DNA from: Methylobacterium sp. 2A
GTDB lineage: Bacteria; Pseudomonadota; Alphaproteobacteria; Rhizobiales; Beijerinckiaceae
Assembly: GCF_009806555.1 (NCBI RefSeq)
Contig: NZ_VUOK01000054.1
Location: forward strand, 62,001 to 126,000
Reading direction: 5' to 3'
DNA: 64,000 bases
Made by a program: the position numbers and the translations under genes. Position 1 is the first letter of the stretch. The number at the start of each line of letters is the position of its first letter. Below, piece after piece: positions 1 through 7,825 of the stretch. The notes below the pieces were generated by a model that had not been told where the DNA came from, ran no database searches, and saw only the letters and a list, made by a program, of their open reading frames with translations.

Positions 1-369
1 GAGGATGAACGGGATGCCGAAGCGGCCGCGATAGGCCGCGTTCAGGGCCTCGAACTGGGCGTATTCCGAGTCGGAGAGGCGATCCAGGCCGGCCGCCGCC
101 TGCTCGACGATCGAGTCGGCGGCGATCCGCCCATCACGGGCCGCACGACCCGCGAGTTCCGGGTGCCCGGTCAGCAGCGCGCGGCGCAGATCGTCGGGCG
201 CCGACGTCACGGCTGCGCACAAAGCCGCGTGGAGCGCGGCCACGGTGTCGAACGGCCGGCGCTGGGCCGCGGCCCGGGCAACCCAGGGCGCGTGCTCGAA
301 GACGGCGCCGAGCGCCGCCACGAAGTCGGCCTCCGGCATGGTGTTGAGGTCCGTGAGAGGGATTTTCAT
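1..369 (-). CDS. uraD: 2-oxo-4-hydroxy-4-carboxy-5-ureidoimidazoline (OHCU) decarboxylase, 3' end cut by the window edge
   Basis: UraD decarboxylates OHCU to S-allantoin, the last step of uricase-dependent urate breakdown. Reading the minus strand from the ATG at 369 gives 123 open codons to the window edge. The N-terminus has the family pattern LNTMPEADFVAALGAVFEH, then PWVARAAAQRRPF and later LLTGHPELAGRAA, where the His of GHPEL is the expected catalytic histidine. The gene is divergent from the urate permease and uricase across a 288-bp control region, so the three genes form one urate-use locus. The C-terminal part lies outside the window; a fusion to a transthyretin-like HIU hydrolase cannot be excluded. 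Confidence 0.9.
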   Translation of the reverse strand, partial: MKIPLTDLNTMPEADFVAALGAVFEHAPWVARAAAQRRPFDTVAALHAALCAAVTSAPDDLRRALLTGHPELAGRAARDGRIAADSIVEQAAAGLDRLSDSEYAQFEALNAAYRGRFGIPFIL

Positions 370-449
370 CGCCACCCCGTTCTTCGGCATGCCCCGTCCT
401 GGGGCCGCTTCACCGGCACCGGGACCACGCCGAATCGACGCCGGTCCCC

Positions 450-478
450 GGCCTGTTCGCGGTTGCAGGCAACAGGCC
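450..478. promoter_or_regulatory. Inverted repeat, possible activator or repressor site in the urate locus
   Basis: GGCCTGTT (450-457) and AACAGGCC (471-478) form a perfect 8-bp inverted repeat with a 13-bp spacer. It lies roughly 95-120 bp upstream of the putative sigma-54 element before the permease, a usual distance for an enhancer-binding protein, and about 80 bp upstream of uraD. The role is inferred from position only. Confidence 0.35.
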
Positions 479-569
479 AACCGACCTCCGCGCGGGGATT
501 GATTCCAGCGCGACGCCCGCTTCGGCGCCCGACACTCTTGCGATGTCTCCGGGACGCCGCAACCAACAC

Positions 570-585
570 TTGGCATATACCTTGC
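570..585 (+). promoter_or_regulatory. Sigma-54 (RpoN) type -24/-12 promoter of the urate permease-uricase operon
   Basis: TTGGCATATACCTTGC matches the sigma-54 consensus TGGCAC-N5-TTGC: the TGGCA and TTGC blocks are exact, with GG (572-573) and GC (584-585) separated by the required 10 bases. Transcription would start near 597, leaving a leader of about 60 bases before the permease ATG. RpoN control suits a purine nitrogen-scavenging operon. This is a pattern match by eye, without experimental support. Confidence 0.6.
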
Positions 586-657
586 GCGATCGGCGCTGTG
601 GCGCGCGGATCTGCGGTCTTCATGGTCGACCGGCCCGCCCGCTGGAGAGATCCCGCC

Positions 658-2085
658 ATGCCGAGCGCCACCCGATCCGAGGCTCCCGCGAGTCCCCGGC
701 CAGACGCGGCCCTGGTAGGCGGCTCCGTCCCGCTCGAAGCCGCCACGGCGCCGATCACCCAGGTCGGCCCCCTCGCGCTCGGCCTGCTCGGCCTTCAGCA
801 TGTGCTGGTGATGTATGCCGGCGCCGTAGCGGTGCCGCTGATCGTCGGCCGGGCGCTCAAGCTGCCCCCGGATCAGGTCGCGATGCTGGTGAGCGCGGAC
901 CTGTTCGCGGGCGGCCTCGCGACGCTGGTGCAGAGCTGGGGCCTGCCCGGTATCGGCGTGCGCATGCCGGTGATGATGGGGGTGACCTTCGCGGCGGTGA
1001 CGCCGATGATCGCCATGGGCGCGAGCCCCGACATCGGATTGACGGGCATCTACGGCGCCGTGATCGCGGCCGGCCTGTTCGCGCTGGCGGTGGCGCCGCT
1101 GATCGGACGGCTGCTGCCGCTGTTCCCGCCGGTGGTGACCGGCACCATCATCCTCGTGATCGGCATTTCGCTGATGCGCGTCGGCGTGAATTGGGCGGCC
1201 GGCGGGATCGGCAATTCCCATTACGGAGCGCCGCTCAACCTCGCCATCGCGGCCTTCGTGCTCTGCGTGATCCTGGCCATCACGCGGTTCGGGACCGGCT
1301 TCGTCAACTCGGCCTCGGTCCTGATCGGCATCGTGATCGGGACGGCCGTGGCCGGGTTCTTCGGGCTGGTCGACCTCGGCCACGTCGCGCGCGCACCGTG
1401 GTTCGACCTCGTCCGACCCTTCGCGTTCGGATTGCCGACCTTCGATCCCGTCTCGGTCGTGACGCTCTGCATCGTGATGATCGTCGTGCTGATCGAGTCG
1501 ACCGGCATGTTCCTCGCGCTGAGCGAGATCTGCGCGGACCCGGTCGACGAGACGCGCCTGACTCAGGGCCTGCGCGGCGACGGGCTCGGAACGGTGATCG
1601 GCGGCCTCTTCAACACCTTCCCCTACACATCGTTCTCGCAGAACATCGGCCTCGTCGGCGTGACGGGCGTCCGGACCCGTTACGTCGCGGTCGTCGGCGG
1701 CGTGATCATGCTGGGGCTCGGGCTCGTTCCGAAGCTGGCGGCCCTGGTCGAGGCGGTCCCGCCATGCGTGCTCGGCGGTGCGGGTCTCGTGATGTTCGGC
1801 ATGGTCGGCGCCACCGGCGTGCGCATCCTCGGCACGGTGGATTTCGCCGGCAACCGCAACAACCTGTTCGTGGTCGCCGTCTCGGTCGGCTTCGGCATGA
1901 TCCCGCTGGTGGCTCCCGCCTTCTTCAAGGAGATGCCGCGCGCGCTGCACCCGCTGCTCGAATCGGGCATCCTGCTCTGCGCCCTCTCGGCCGTGATCCT
2001 GAACCTGTTCTTCAATGGTCTCGACACGGTGGGCGCAGCGCGGGCGGACGCCGTCCGGCAGGCCCGGGCCGCCGAAGCTCACTGA
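658..2085 (+). CDS. Urate/xanthine permease, NCS2 family (UacT/PucJ type)
   Basis: A proton-linked nucleobase transporter of the inner membrane, 475 aa with about 12-14 hydrophobic segments. It shows NCS2 landmarks: the TM1 motif LGLQHVLVMYAGAVAVPL near residue 45, the TM8 segment with IESTGMF near residue 278 (the Glu that contacts substrate), and QNIGLVGVTGVRTRYV near residue 326. The ATG at 658 is chosen because GGAGAG sits 10 bases upstream; an in-frame ATG at 622 lacks such a site. Uricase follows 24 bases downstream and uraD is divergent, so urate is the likeliest substrate, though xanthine or uracil cannot be excluded from sequence. Confidence 0.9.
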   Translation: MPSATRSEAPASPRPDAALVGGSVPLEAATAPITQVGPLALGLLGLQHVLVMYAGAVAVPLIVGRALKLPPDQVAMLVSADLFAGGLATLVQSWGLPGIGVRMPVMMGVTFAAVTPMIAMGASPDIGLTGIYGAVIAAGLFALAVAPLIGRLLPLFPPVVTGTIILVIGISLMRVGVNWAAGGIGNSHYGAPLNLAIAAFVLCVILAITRFGTGFVNSASVLIGIVIGTAVAGFFGLVDLGHVARAPWFDLVRPFAFGLPTFDPVSVVTLCIVMIVVLIESTGMFLALSEICADPVDETRLTQGLRGDGLGTVIGGLFNTFPYTSFSQNIGLVGVTGVRTRYVAVVGGVIMLGLGLVPKLAALVEAVPPCVLGGAGLVMFGMVGATGVRILGTVDFAGNRNNLFVVAVSVGFGMIPLVAPAFFKEMPRALHPLLESGILLCALSAVILNLFFNGLDTVGAARADAVRQARAAEAH

Positions 2086-2109
2086 ACCCGTCCCAACCCG
2101 GAGATGCAT

Positions 2110-2952
2110 ATGGCCCTGATGGCTTCGCGATACGGCAAGAGCCGGGTTCGGGTGATGCGTCTGACCCGGGACGGCGATCACCACACGCCCCGCGAACTGA
2201 CGCTGACCGTGCTCATGCAAGGTCGCTTCGACGCCGCCTGGACGGAGGGCGACAACCGCGCCTGCGTGGCCACCGACAGCGTCAAGAACATCGTCAACGT
2301 CACGGCGGCCCGGAACGTCTCCCTCGACAAGGAGGCGTTCGTCGGGGCCGTGGCGCGGGTCATCCTCGACACCTACCCGCAGGTGGAGACCGTGACGATC
2401 GAGGCCACCGAGACGCGCTGGCTGCGCCACGCGATCGCCGGTGCGCCGCACGGCCACACCTTCACGCTCGACGGCAACGGCGTCGGCTATGTCCGCCTCG
2501 TGGCCGGCCGGGACGGGGCCGAGCTCCGCTCGGGCCTGCGGGGCTTCACCTTCATGAAGACCACGCAGTCGGGCTGGTCTGACTTCGTCGACGATCAATA
2601 TCGGACGCTGCCGGACACGACCGATCGGATCGCCGCGACCAGCATGGACGCCACCTGGACGTGGTCCGGCACGCCGGCCGACTATGGCGAGGCCAATGCC
2701 CGTATCCTGGAGACGCTGATCGCGGTGTTCGGGAGCACCTACAGCTACGGCGTGCAGGACAGCATGTACCGGATGGGCGAGGCGGTGCTGGCGGCGATGC
2801 CTGAGGTCGCCGAGATTGCCTTCGCCATGCCGAACAAGCACTACATCCCGATCGACCTCCAGCCCTTCGGCCTCGACAATCCCGGCACCGTATTCCTGCC
2901 GACCGACGAGCCACACGGCCAGATCGAGGCTACGATCGGCCGCGTCGCCTGA
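2110..2952 (+). CDS. Urate oxidase (uricase), cofactor-free
   Basis: Oxidises urate with O2 to 5-hydroxyisourate and H2O2. The 280-aa protein is close to the usual 280-300 aa and contains two T-fold repeats. The catalytic Lys lies in RYGKSRVRV (Lys10), the Thr in VATDSVKNIVN (about residue 54) and the His in NKHYIPID (His244), so the known Thr-Lys-His triad is complete. The ATG at 2110 is preferred because GGAG at 2100-2103 abuts the upstream in-frame ATG at 2104 but is 6 bases from 2110. It is probably cotranscribed with the permease. Confidence 0.92.
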   Translation: MALMASRYGKSRVRVMRLTRDGDHHTPRELTLTVLMQGRFDAAWTEGDNRACVATDSVKNIVNVTAARNVSLDKEAFVGAVARVILDTYPQVETVTIEATETRWLRHAIAGAPHGHTFTLDGNGVGYVRLVAGRDGAELRSGLRGFTFMKTTQSGWSDFVDDQYRTLPDTTDRIAATSMDATWTWSGTPADYGEANARILETLIAVFGSTYSYGVQDSMYRMGEAVLAAMPEVAEIAFAMPNKHYIPIDLQPFGLDNPGTVFLPTDEPHGQIEATIGRVA

Positions 2953-3352
2953 GCGCGGTCGCGCTGCGGAATGCCGCGGCGGTGACCCAGGCGATGGCGC
3001 TGACCCAACGGGCACAATCCGCTCTGGACCGGCCGGCGTATCTCGTCGCGGCGCGGATCACGGCGGCCTGGCACAGGTGCAGCGATCCGGACCGAGCGGA
3101 ACCACCGGGAAAAATCCGTGCCATGCGCTCCGAAAGCGGACGGAAGCGGCTGTTTTTGTCAAGCCATTGCGAAGAGTGTTCTTTTTGACGGATCGCCGCC
3201 GCCCTGCGGCATGTCGATCCGAGGCCCGTCGATCACGTCGTGTGAATCCGCACAAAGAGTAAGCTGATCCTGTTGGATCGGGAGGCATGCGTGCCCAATC
3301 TATAGGAACGGGCGCTCGGCTCGGCCGTTTGGCGGGCCGCCCTGTTCGATGG
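2953..3352. other. 400-bp intergenic stretch without a recognisable gene
   Basis: Open frames here are short and have no family motif or credible ribosome site. An A/T-richer patch around 3150-3190 may hold the promoter of the small secreted protein at 3353. No hairpin-plus-T terminator is evident after uricase. Confidence 0.5.
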
Positions 3353-3622
3353 ATGAGTTCGATGATCTCCCGCTTCCTTGCCACCGCCGCCCTCGGTCTC
3401 GCGCTGACGACAGCCGCATCAGCACAGAGCTACACCGCCCCGGCCGGAATCCCTGCCGTGACGGCGCCCGGCGGCCTCGAAGGTCAGGCGGCTGCGGCGA
3501 ATCTGGCGGCCGCGCGGAACGTGAGTGCCTATGGCACGAATGTTGAGGTCTCGGTCGGTGACCTGACGACAGGCTCCGTGAGCCGGTCGCACACGCCGCA
3601 GCGGGCCGGCGGCCTGCGCTGA
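3353..3622 (+). CDS. Small secreted protein of unknown function
   Basis: An 89-aa protein with a clear Sec signal peptide: a short N-terminus MSSMISR, the hydrophobic core FLATAALGLALTTA and a cleavage site after ASA-Q near residue 26. The mature part of about 63 residues is rich in Ala, Gly and Thr, has no Cys and shows no domain I recognise. In-frame starts at 3353 and 3362 both keep the signal peptide. It stands alone between uricase and the decayed region. Confidence 0.6.
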   Translation: MSSMISRFLATAALGLALTTAASAQSYTAPAGIPAVTAPGGLEGQAAAANLAAARNVSAYGTNVEVSVGDLTTGSVSRSHTPQRAGGLR

Positions 3623-4114
3623 GGCCGTGATTTGAACGGATTGGCCTCAGTCTCCGCAGGTGTGTGTCGCGTGTAACGGCGGCATGGCTCAGTTTTGGCC
3701 ATGCTGATGTCGCCTATCGGGCGCTTTTAGACGACTGCTTCGCAGATGGACCGACGCGTTTGCCGAAAATCTCGGCGTCGCGGTTGGCGAGTCTCCACCT
3801 ACACTTCGCCTCCAGTCGCCGCCGCCGGGCGGCTGGAGGCGACCTGCGGGTGGCACGTCCTCCCGTCACGCGCAGGCGCTTGCTGGGCACGGTGGCCCGC
3901 GTTGGCCTTGGAACCGTCACTCAGTTCTGGGTGCAAGCCGCCACACGCCTCACGGTCGGCATCATCTCTGTCGGCCCGAGGGACGATTATCGCTATCACC
4001 AAGCCATGCTCAGGCCGCCAAGGGCTTGAAGGGCTTGAGCGGCGTCGAGATCACCGAGGTGGAGCGCGTCGCGGAGGAGACCGACGGGGTCGAGCCGACG
4101 AATCGGATCGATGT
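3623..4114. other. Degenerate region, no intact gene
   Basis: Frames change repeatedly and no continuous reading resembles a protein family. The stretch around 4000-4110 reads in one frame as a soluble, plausible peptide (containing GLKGLSGVEITEVERV) but stops soon after. Together with the recombinase fragment just downstream this looks like the remains of an inserted element. Confidence 0.4.
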
Positions 4115-4318
4115 GGGCAGAGGAGCTTCGACACGCGCTCCGAACTGATTGAGCGGTTCGGTCGCCTGCTACGCGAGAACGTGGCGTCGCGTGCAATCCC
4201 GCGCGAAAAGGCGTGGCTTCAGGCGATCGTTGATCGCGTCGAGGCTGAAATGAACGTGATCCGCATCGTCGCCGACAAAACGAATCTGGATACTGCCCTG
4301 GCCCGCTCAGGCGGCGTC
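4115..4318 (+). pseudogene. C-terminal relic of a large serine recombinase
   Basis: One frame reads SFDTRSELIERFGRLL, then IPREKAWLQAIVDRVEAE, then NVIRIVADKTNLDTALA. This is the pattern of the extreme C-terminus of resolvase/invertase-type large serine recombinases (R-K-A-Y-L-x-x-V-V-D-x-I-E-V, then I-R-I-x-G-x-K). The catalytic N-terminal domain with its Ser is absent and the frame runs on into the neighbouring tRNA without its own stop, so it is a non-functional fragment. It ends about 35 bp from the 3' end of tRNA-Arg(ACG). Confidence 0.55.
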
Positions 4319-4351
4319 GTTACGCCCGGTGTTCGCTGTTCTGTGCGGAAA

Positions 4352-4428
4352 TGGCGCGCCCGAAAGGATTCGAACCTCTGACCCCCAGATTCGTAGTCTG
4401 GTGCTCTATCCAGCTGAGCTACGGGCGC
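4352..4428 (-). tRNA. tRNA-Arg (anticodon ACG), CCA encoded
   Basis: The minus strand folds into a full cloverleaf of 77 nt: acceptor GCGCCCG/CGGGCGC, D-stem GCTC/GAGC, anticodon stem CCAGA/TCTGG with loop CTACGAA, T-stem AGAGG/CCTTT with loop TTCGAAT, discriminator G and encoded CCA. A34 should be edited to inosine, so it would read CGU, CGC and CGA. Its 3' end faces the recombinase relic. Confidence 0.97.
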
Positions 4429-4544
4429 CTGACACGGCGGCGGGGTCTTGGCCCGCCGGTGTGAGGGGGCTTCTAGAGGCTCGGATCGGGCTTGGCAAGA
4501 CACCCCGTCGCAAGACTTTCAAACCGCATCGATCGGCCGCCCTC

Positions 4545-5297
4545 CTACAGCACCCGGGCGCTCGCCTTCACCCGCTCCTCCGCGGCCCGGATCGCCTCCG
4601 GCGTGCCGACATGCAGCCACTGGCCGTCGAGGCGCATGCCGAACAGCCGCCCGGCCGCGATCGCCCGGTCGAACAGGAGGTTCAGCGAAAAGGCACCCTC
4701 CGGCGTGTCGGCGAACAGGCTGGGGCTCAGGATCGCCACGCCTGCGTAGATGAAGGGCGCCACCGCGCGCTCGCCGCGGCGCTCCAGGCGCCCGTCCGCC
4801 TCCATCACGAAGTCGCCTGCGCCCTCGTAGCCGAGGCTGGTGGTGGTCGGCGCAACCAGCAGCAGGCCGTCCATGCGCGACCCGTCCCAGGTCTCGATCA
4901 GCCGGCGCAGGTTCGAGGCCGGACCCTCCAGCCAGAACGAATCCGAGTTCAGAACCGCGAAGGGCGCGCCGCCGAGGAGCGGCAGCGCCTTGCGGATGCC
5001 CCCGCCCGTCTCCAGCAGCGCCGCGCGCTCGTCGGATACGATCGTGACGGGCCCGCGGCCCGGCTGCTCGGCCCGGCGGGCGAGGTGGCCCTCGATCAGG
5101 TCGGGCAGGTAATGGACGTTGACGATCGCAGTGCCGATCCCGGCCTCGGCGACCCGGTCGAGGGCGTGGTCGAGGAGCGCCTTGCCGGCCACCTCCACCA
5201 GGGGTTTGGGCACCGTGGCGGTCACCGGCCGCATGCGCTTGCCCAGGCCCGCGGCCAGGACGAAGGCGCGGCTGACGGCGGGCTCGGGGTCGCTCAT
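4545..5297 (-). CDS. murU: N-acetylmuramate alpha-1-phosphate uridylyltransferase (MurU-type nucleotidyltransferase)
   Basis: Makes UDP-MurNAc from MurNAc-1-phosphate in the recycling route that bypasses de novo MurA/MurB synthesis. The 250-aa protein opens with the sugar nucleotidyltransferase signature AFVLAAGLGKRMRPVT and PKPLVEVAGKALLDHALD, has LETGGGIRKALPLLG and the metal-binding Asp in VLNSDSFW, and ends with QWLHVGTPEAI. It lies 19 bases downstream of the tsaE-amgK gene on the same strand, the pairing expected for an AmgK-MurU pathway. A glucose-1-phosphate transferase is a less likely alternative given that neighbour. Confidence 0.88.
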   Translation of the reverse strand: MSDPEPAVSRAFVLAAGLGKRMRPVTATVPKPLVEVAGKALLDHALDRVAEAGIGTAIVNVHYLPDLIEGHLARRAEQPGRGPVTIVSDERAALLETGGGIRKALPLLGGAPFAVLNSDSFWLEGPASNLRRLIETWDGSRMDGLLLVAPTTTSLGYEGAGDFVMEADGRLERRGERAVAPFIYAGVAILSPSLFADTPEGAFSLNLLFDRAIAAGRLFGMRLDGQWLHVGTPEAIRAAEERVKASARVL

Positions 5298-5316
5298 GCG
5301 GGGACGGATCCGGTGG

Positions 5317-6906
5317 TCAGGGTTCGGGGGCCGGCGCGACGAGGCCCGGCAGATGCTGCGCGTGCCACGCCCGCAGCCCGGCAAGTGCCGGATGGGCGAG
5401 GTTGCGGGCGAGGTAGCCCTCGATCCGCGGCAGGTGGGCGAGATAGCCGGGCTTGCCGTCGCGCCGGTCGAGGCGCGCGAAGATGCCGAGGATTTTCGTG
5501 GCCCGCTGGGCGGCCAGCAGCGCGTAGGCGGTCGCGAAGGCGCCGACATCGAAGGCCGGGTCCCGGCCGCGCCGCTCCCGCGCGTAGAGGCCGAGGAGCC
5601 GCAGCTCGAACTCGGCGCTGCCATCGACCCGGGCATCCTGCAGCAGCGAGGCGACATCGTAGGCCGGGTGGCCCATCACGGCGTCCTGGAAATCGATCAG
5701 CCCGACCCGCTCCAGCCCGTCCCGCTCGGGCAGCCAGATCAGGTTGGGGGAATGGTAGTCGCGCAGGGTCCAGGTCGGCCGCTCGGGGATCGCGCCCTGG
5801 AGCGCCGCCCGCCACAGATCCACGAAGTCCGACCGCGCCTCAGCCGACAGGGTGACGTCCCGGATCGCGGGGGCGTACCATTCGGGCATCAGCTCCGCCT
5901 CGAACAGCAGCGCCTCCGTATCGTAGGGCGGCAGGACATGGTCGATTCCGTCCGCCACCGGCAGGGTCGCGGGCAGCGGGGTGGCGTGGAGCTTGGCGAG
6001 CAGCCGCACCGCCTCGGCGTAGCGCTCGGGCCGCGGGGCGCCGGCCTCGATGACGGGCTCGCTGCCGAGATCCTCCAGGATCAGCAGGCCCTCGGCGAGA
6101 TCCTCGCCGTAGATCTTCGGCGCCGAGAAGCCGAGCGCCCGCAGGCCCCGGTCGAGGGCCACGAAGGCGTGGACGCTCTCGGCCAGATGCACGATCGCGC
6201 TGTAGGGCTTGCCGTCGCGCACCGGCGGCCCGTCCGGCCGGGGCGGCGCGATCATCAGCACGGCGCTGGTGCCGTCGGGCTTGGTCAGCCGCTCGTAGGC
6301 GCGGGAGGAGGCGTCGCCCTGCATCAGCACGCGCTCGGCGATGTCCCAGCCGCTGCGGTCGAGGAGGCGGCGCACCGCCCGGGCCCGGTCGAGCCGGGCG
6401 CGCATGCCGCCGGAGCCGTCGATCCGGGCGAGCCGCGCCCCGGGGCCGAACTCCGCCCGCAGGGAGAGATCGATGGTCAGAACCGGGCCGTCGCGGGGCG
6501 GCATCCGGTCCGGCCACTCGACCAGGGTGACGGCCTCCTCGGCCATCTCGTCGAAACCGAGCTCCACCAGCTCGTCGGCGTCGCGCAGGCGGTAGAGGTC
6601 GGCGTGGATGATCGGCCGCCCGTCCCGGGCGGTGTAGGGCTGGATCAGCGTGAAGGTCGGGCTCGGCACCTCCAGGCGCGGATCGCCGGCGAGTTCCCGG
6701 ATGATCGCCCGCGCCAGCGTGGTCTTGCCGCCGCCTAAGCCGCCAGAGAGCGCCACGATGTCGCCGGGGAGCAGGAACTCCGACAGGAACAGGCCGAGAT
6801 CCTCGGTGGCGGGTTCCTCCGGCAGCACGAATTCCCACGGCGCCGGCAGCGCAGATGCGTCCGCCGGGCCGCTGGCCCTCTGCCCGTCCCGATCGTCTCC
6901 GCCCAA
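5317..6906 (-). CDS. tsaE: Fused TsaE (t6A tRNA-modification ATPase) and AmgK-type MurNAc/GlcNAc kinase
   Basis: A 529-aa two-domain protein. Residues about 22-165 are TsaE, the ATPase of the TsaBDE threonylcarbamoyl-adenosine complex, with Walker A SGGLGGGKTT near residue 54 and the following PSPTFTLIQPY and HADLYRL motifs. Residues about 180-529 are an aminoglycoside-phosphotransferase-fold anomeric sugar kinase, with LRDYHSPNLIWL (catalytic Asp and Asn) and LIDFQDAVMGHPAYD (Mg-binding DFG-like). No ATG precedes the TsaE domain; the TTG at 6906 has GGAGG 6 bases upstream and is chosen. Such fusions are known in alphaproteobacteria. It probably forms an operon with murU. Confidence 0.88.
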   Translation of the reverse strand: MGGDDRDGQRASGPADASALPAPWEFVLPEEPATEDLGLFLSEFLLPGDIVALSGGLGGGKTTLARAIIRELAGDPRLEVPSPTFTLIQPYTARDGRPIIHADLYRLRDADELVELGFDEMAEEAVTLVEWPDRMPPRDGPVLTIDLSLRAEFGPGARLARIDGSGGMRARLDRARAVRRLLDRSGWDIAERVLMQGDASSRAYERLTKPDGTSAVLMIAPPRPDGPPVRDGKPYSAIVHLAESVHAFVALDRGLRALGFSAPKIYGEDLAEGLLILEDLGSEPVIEAGAPRPERYAEAVRLLAKLHATPLPATLPVADGIDHVLPPYDTEALLFEAELMPEWYAPAIRDVTLSAEARSDFVDLWRAALQGAIPERPTWTLRDYHSPNLIWLPERDGLERVGLIDFQDAVMGHPAYDVASLLQDARVDGSAEFELRLLGLYARERRGRDPAFDVGAFATAYALLAAQRATKILGIFARLDRRDGKPGYLAHLPRIEGYLARNLAHPALAGLRAWHAQHLPGLVAPAPEP

Positions 6907-7038
6907 AACCCGCCTCCGAGACCCGAAGACGCATGGTCCGAAAACACGCTCCGGATGCAAGGGTTTCCGGCCGCGGTTGTGCGCTTCCCGCCCATCCGGT
7001 GCATTGAAAGCACGCTCGCGGGCCTTTGGCCGTCCCGA

Positions 7039-7054
7039 TTGGCATACGGCTTGC
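7039..7054 (+). promoter_or_regulatory. Sigma-54 (RpoN) type -24/-12 promoter of cynS
   Basis: TTGGCATACGGCTTGC has GG at 7041-7042 and GC at 7053-7054 with the required 10-base gap, and exact TGGCA and TTGC blocks. It is 70 bases upstream of the cyanase ATG. The short inverted repeat GTGC-N7-GCAC at 6999-7013 lies just upstream. It shares the TGGCATA core with the element before the urate permease. Confidence 0.6.
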
Positions 7055-7123
7055 CGAGGGGGCGCGGCCGCACCGCCGGTCCGGGCCCCCGATCCGGCGG
7101 AACCATCAAGCAGGGAGGAAACG

Positions 7124-7612
7124 ATGAAGCGTGAGGACCTCACCGAGAAGCTTCTCGACATCAAGCGCGAGAAGGGCTGGAGCTGGAAGCATATCCACGA
7201 CGCGATCGGCGGCCTGTCGCCGTTCCTGATCACCGCGGCCTGCATGGGCCAGATGAAGCTGCCCAAGGCCCAGGCCAAGCGGGCCGCCGAGCTGTTCGGG
7301 CTTTCCGCGGCCGAGGAGCGGATGCTGAACGAGGCGCCCTACCGGGGCTCGATCCCGTCGATGCCGCCCACCGATCCGCTGATCTACCGCTTCTACGAGC
7401 TGGTGATGGTCTACGGCACGACCTTCAAGGAGCTGATCCAGGAGGAGTTCGGCGACGGCATCATGTCGGCGATCGACTTCAACATGGAGATGGCCCGGGA
7501 GGCCAACAACAAGGGCGACCGGGTGCGGCTCACCATGTCGGGCAAGTTCTTGCCGTACAAGTATTACGGCAACGACGACGAGACGCCGGAATACGGCTTC
7601 AAGGAGGGCTGA
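7124..7612 (+). CDS. cynS: Cyanate hydratase (cyanase)
   Basis: Converts cyanate and bicarbonate to CO2 and carbamate, which yields ammonia. At 162 aa it is near the family length of 156. Residues 1-75 are the helical N-terminal domain; the catalytic domain follows with Arg89 and Glu92 in LIYRFYELVMVYG and Ser115 in FGDGIMSAIDF, the three known active-site residues. GGGAGGA lies 4 bases before the ATG. It is divergent from tsaE-amgK and convergent with the RND pump. No carbonic anhydrase (cynT) or cyanate transporter is adjacent. Confidence 0.97.
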   Translation: MKREDLTEKLLDIKREKGWSWKHIHDAIGGLSPFLITAACMGQMKLPKAQAKRAAELFGLSAAEERMLNEAPYRGSIPSMPPTDPLIYRFYELVMVYGTTFKELIQEEFGDGIMSAIDFNMEMAREANNKGDRVRLTMSGKFLPYKYYGNDDETPEYGFKEG

Positions 7613-7626
7613 GCGAGCAAAAGGAG

Positions 7627-7804
7627 CTCCCCCTCCCCCCTTTGCGGGGAAGGGTGGCCCCTGCGTCAGCAGGGGTCGGGAGAGGGGAACCCGGCTTCCG
7701 GATGTGGGGCGCCCTTCATGAAGGTCAGCGCCTCGTTCTGCGCCGTCGCTCCCCTCTCCCGACCCGCTTCGCGGGCCACCCTCCCCCGCAGAGGGGGGAG
7801 GGAG
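7627..7804. repeat. Long imperfect inverted repeat, intergenic family A
   Basis: Two arms of roughly 60 bp, the left beginning CTCCCCCTCCCCCC and the right ending GAGGGGGGAGGGAG, are near reverse complements around a loop of about 60 bp. Each arm contains a small hairpin of its own, such as CCCCTGCGTCAGCAGGGG. It fills the gap between the convergent genes cynS and the RND pump and could act as a two-way terminator. A second copy lies at 49660-49842. Confidence 0.8.
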
Positions 7805-7825
7805 ACGCGCGGACGCCGTATCGCC

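Noticed and set aside
3980..4110. A short peptide in the decayed region that faintly recalls dodecin
   Set aside because: The core flavin-binding pattern is absent and the frame stops early.
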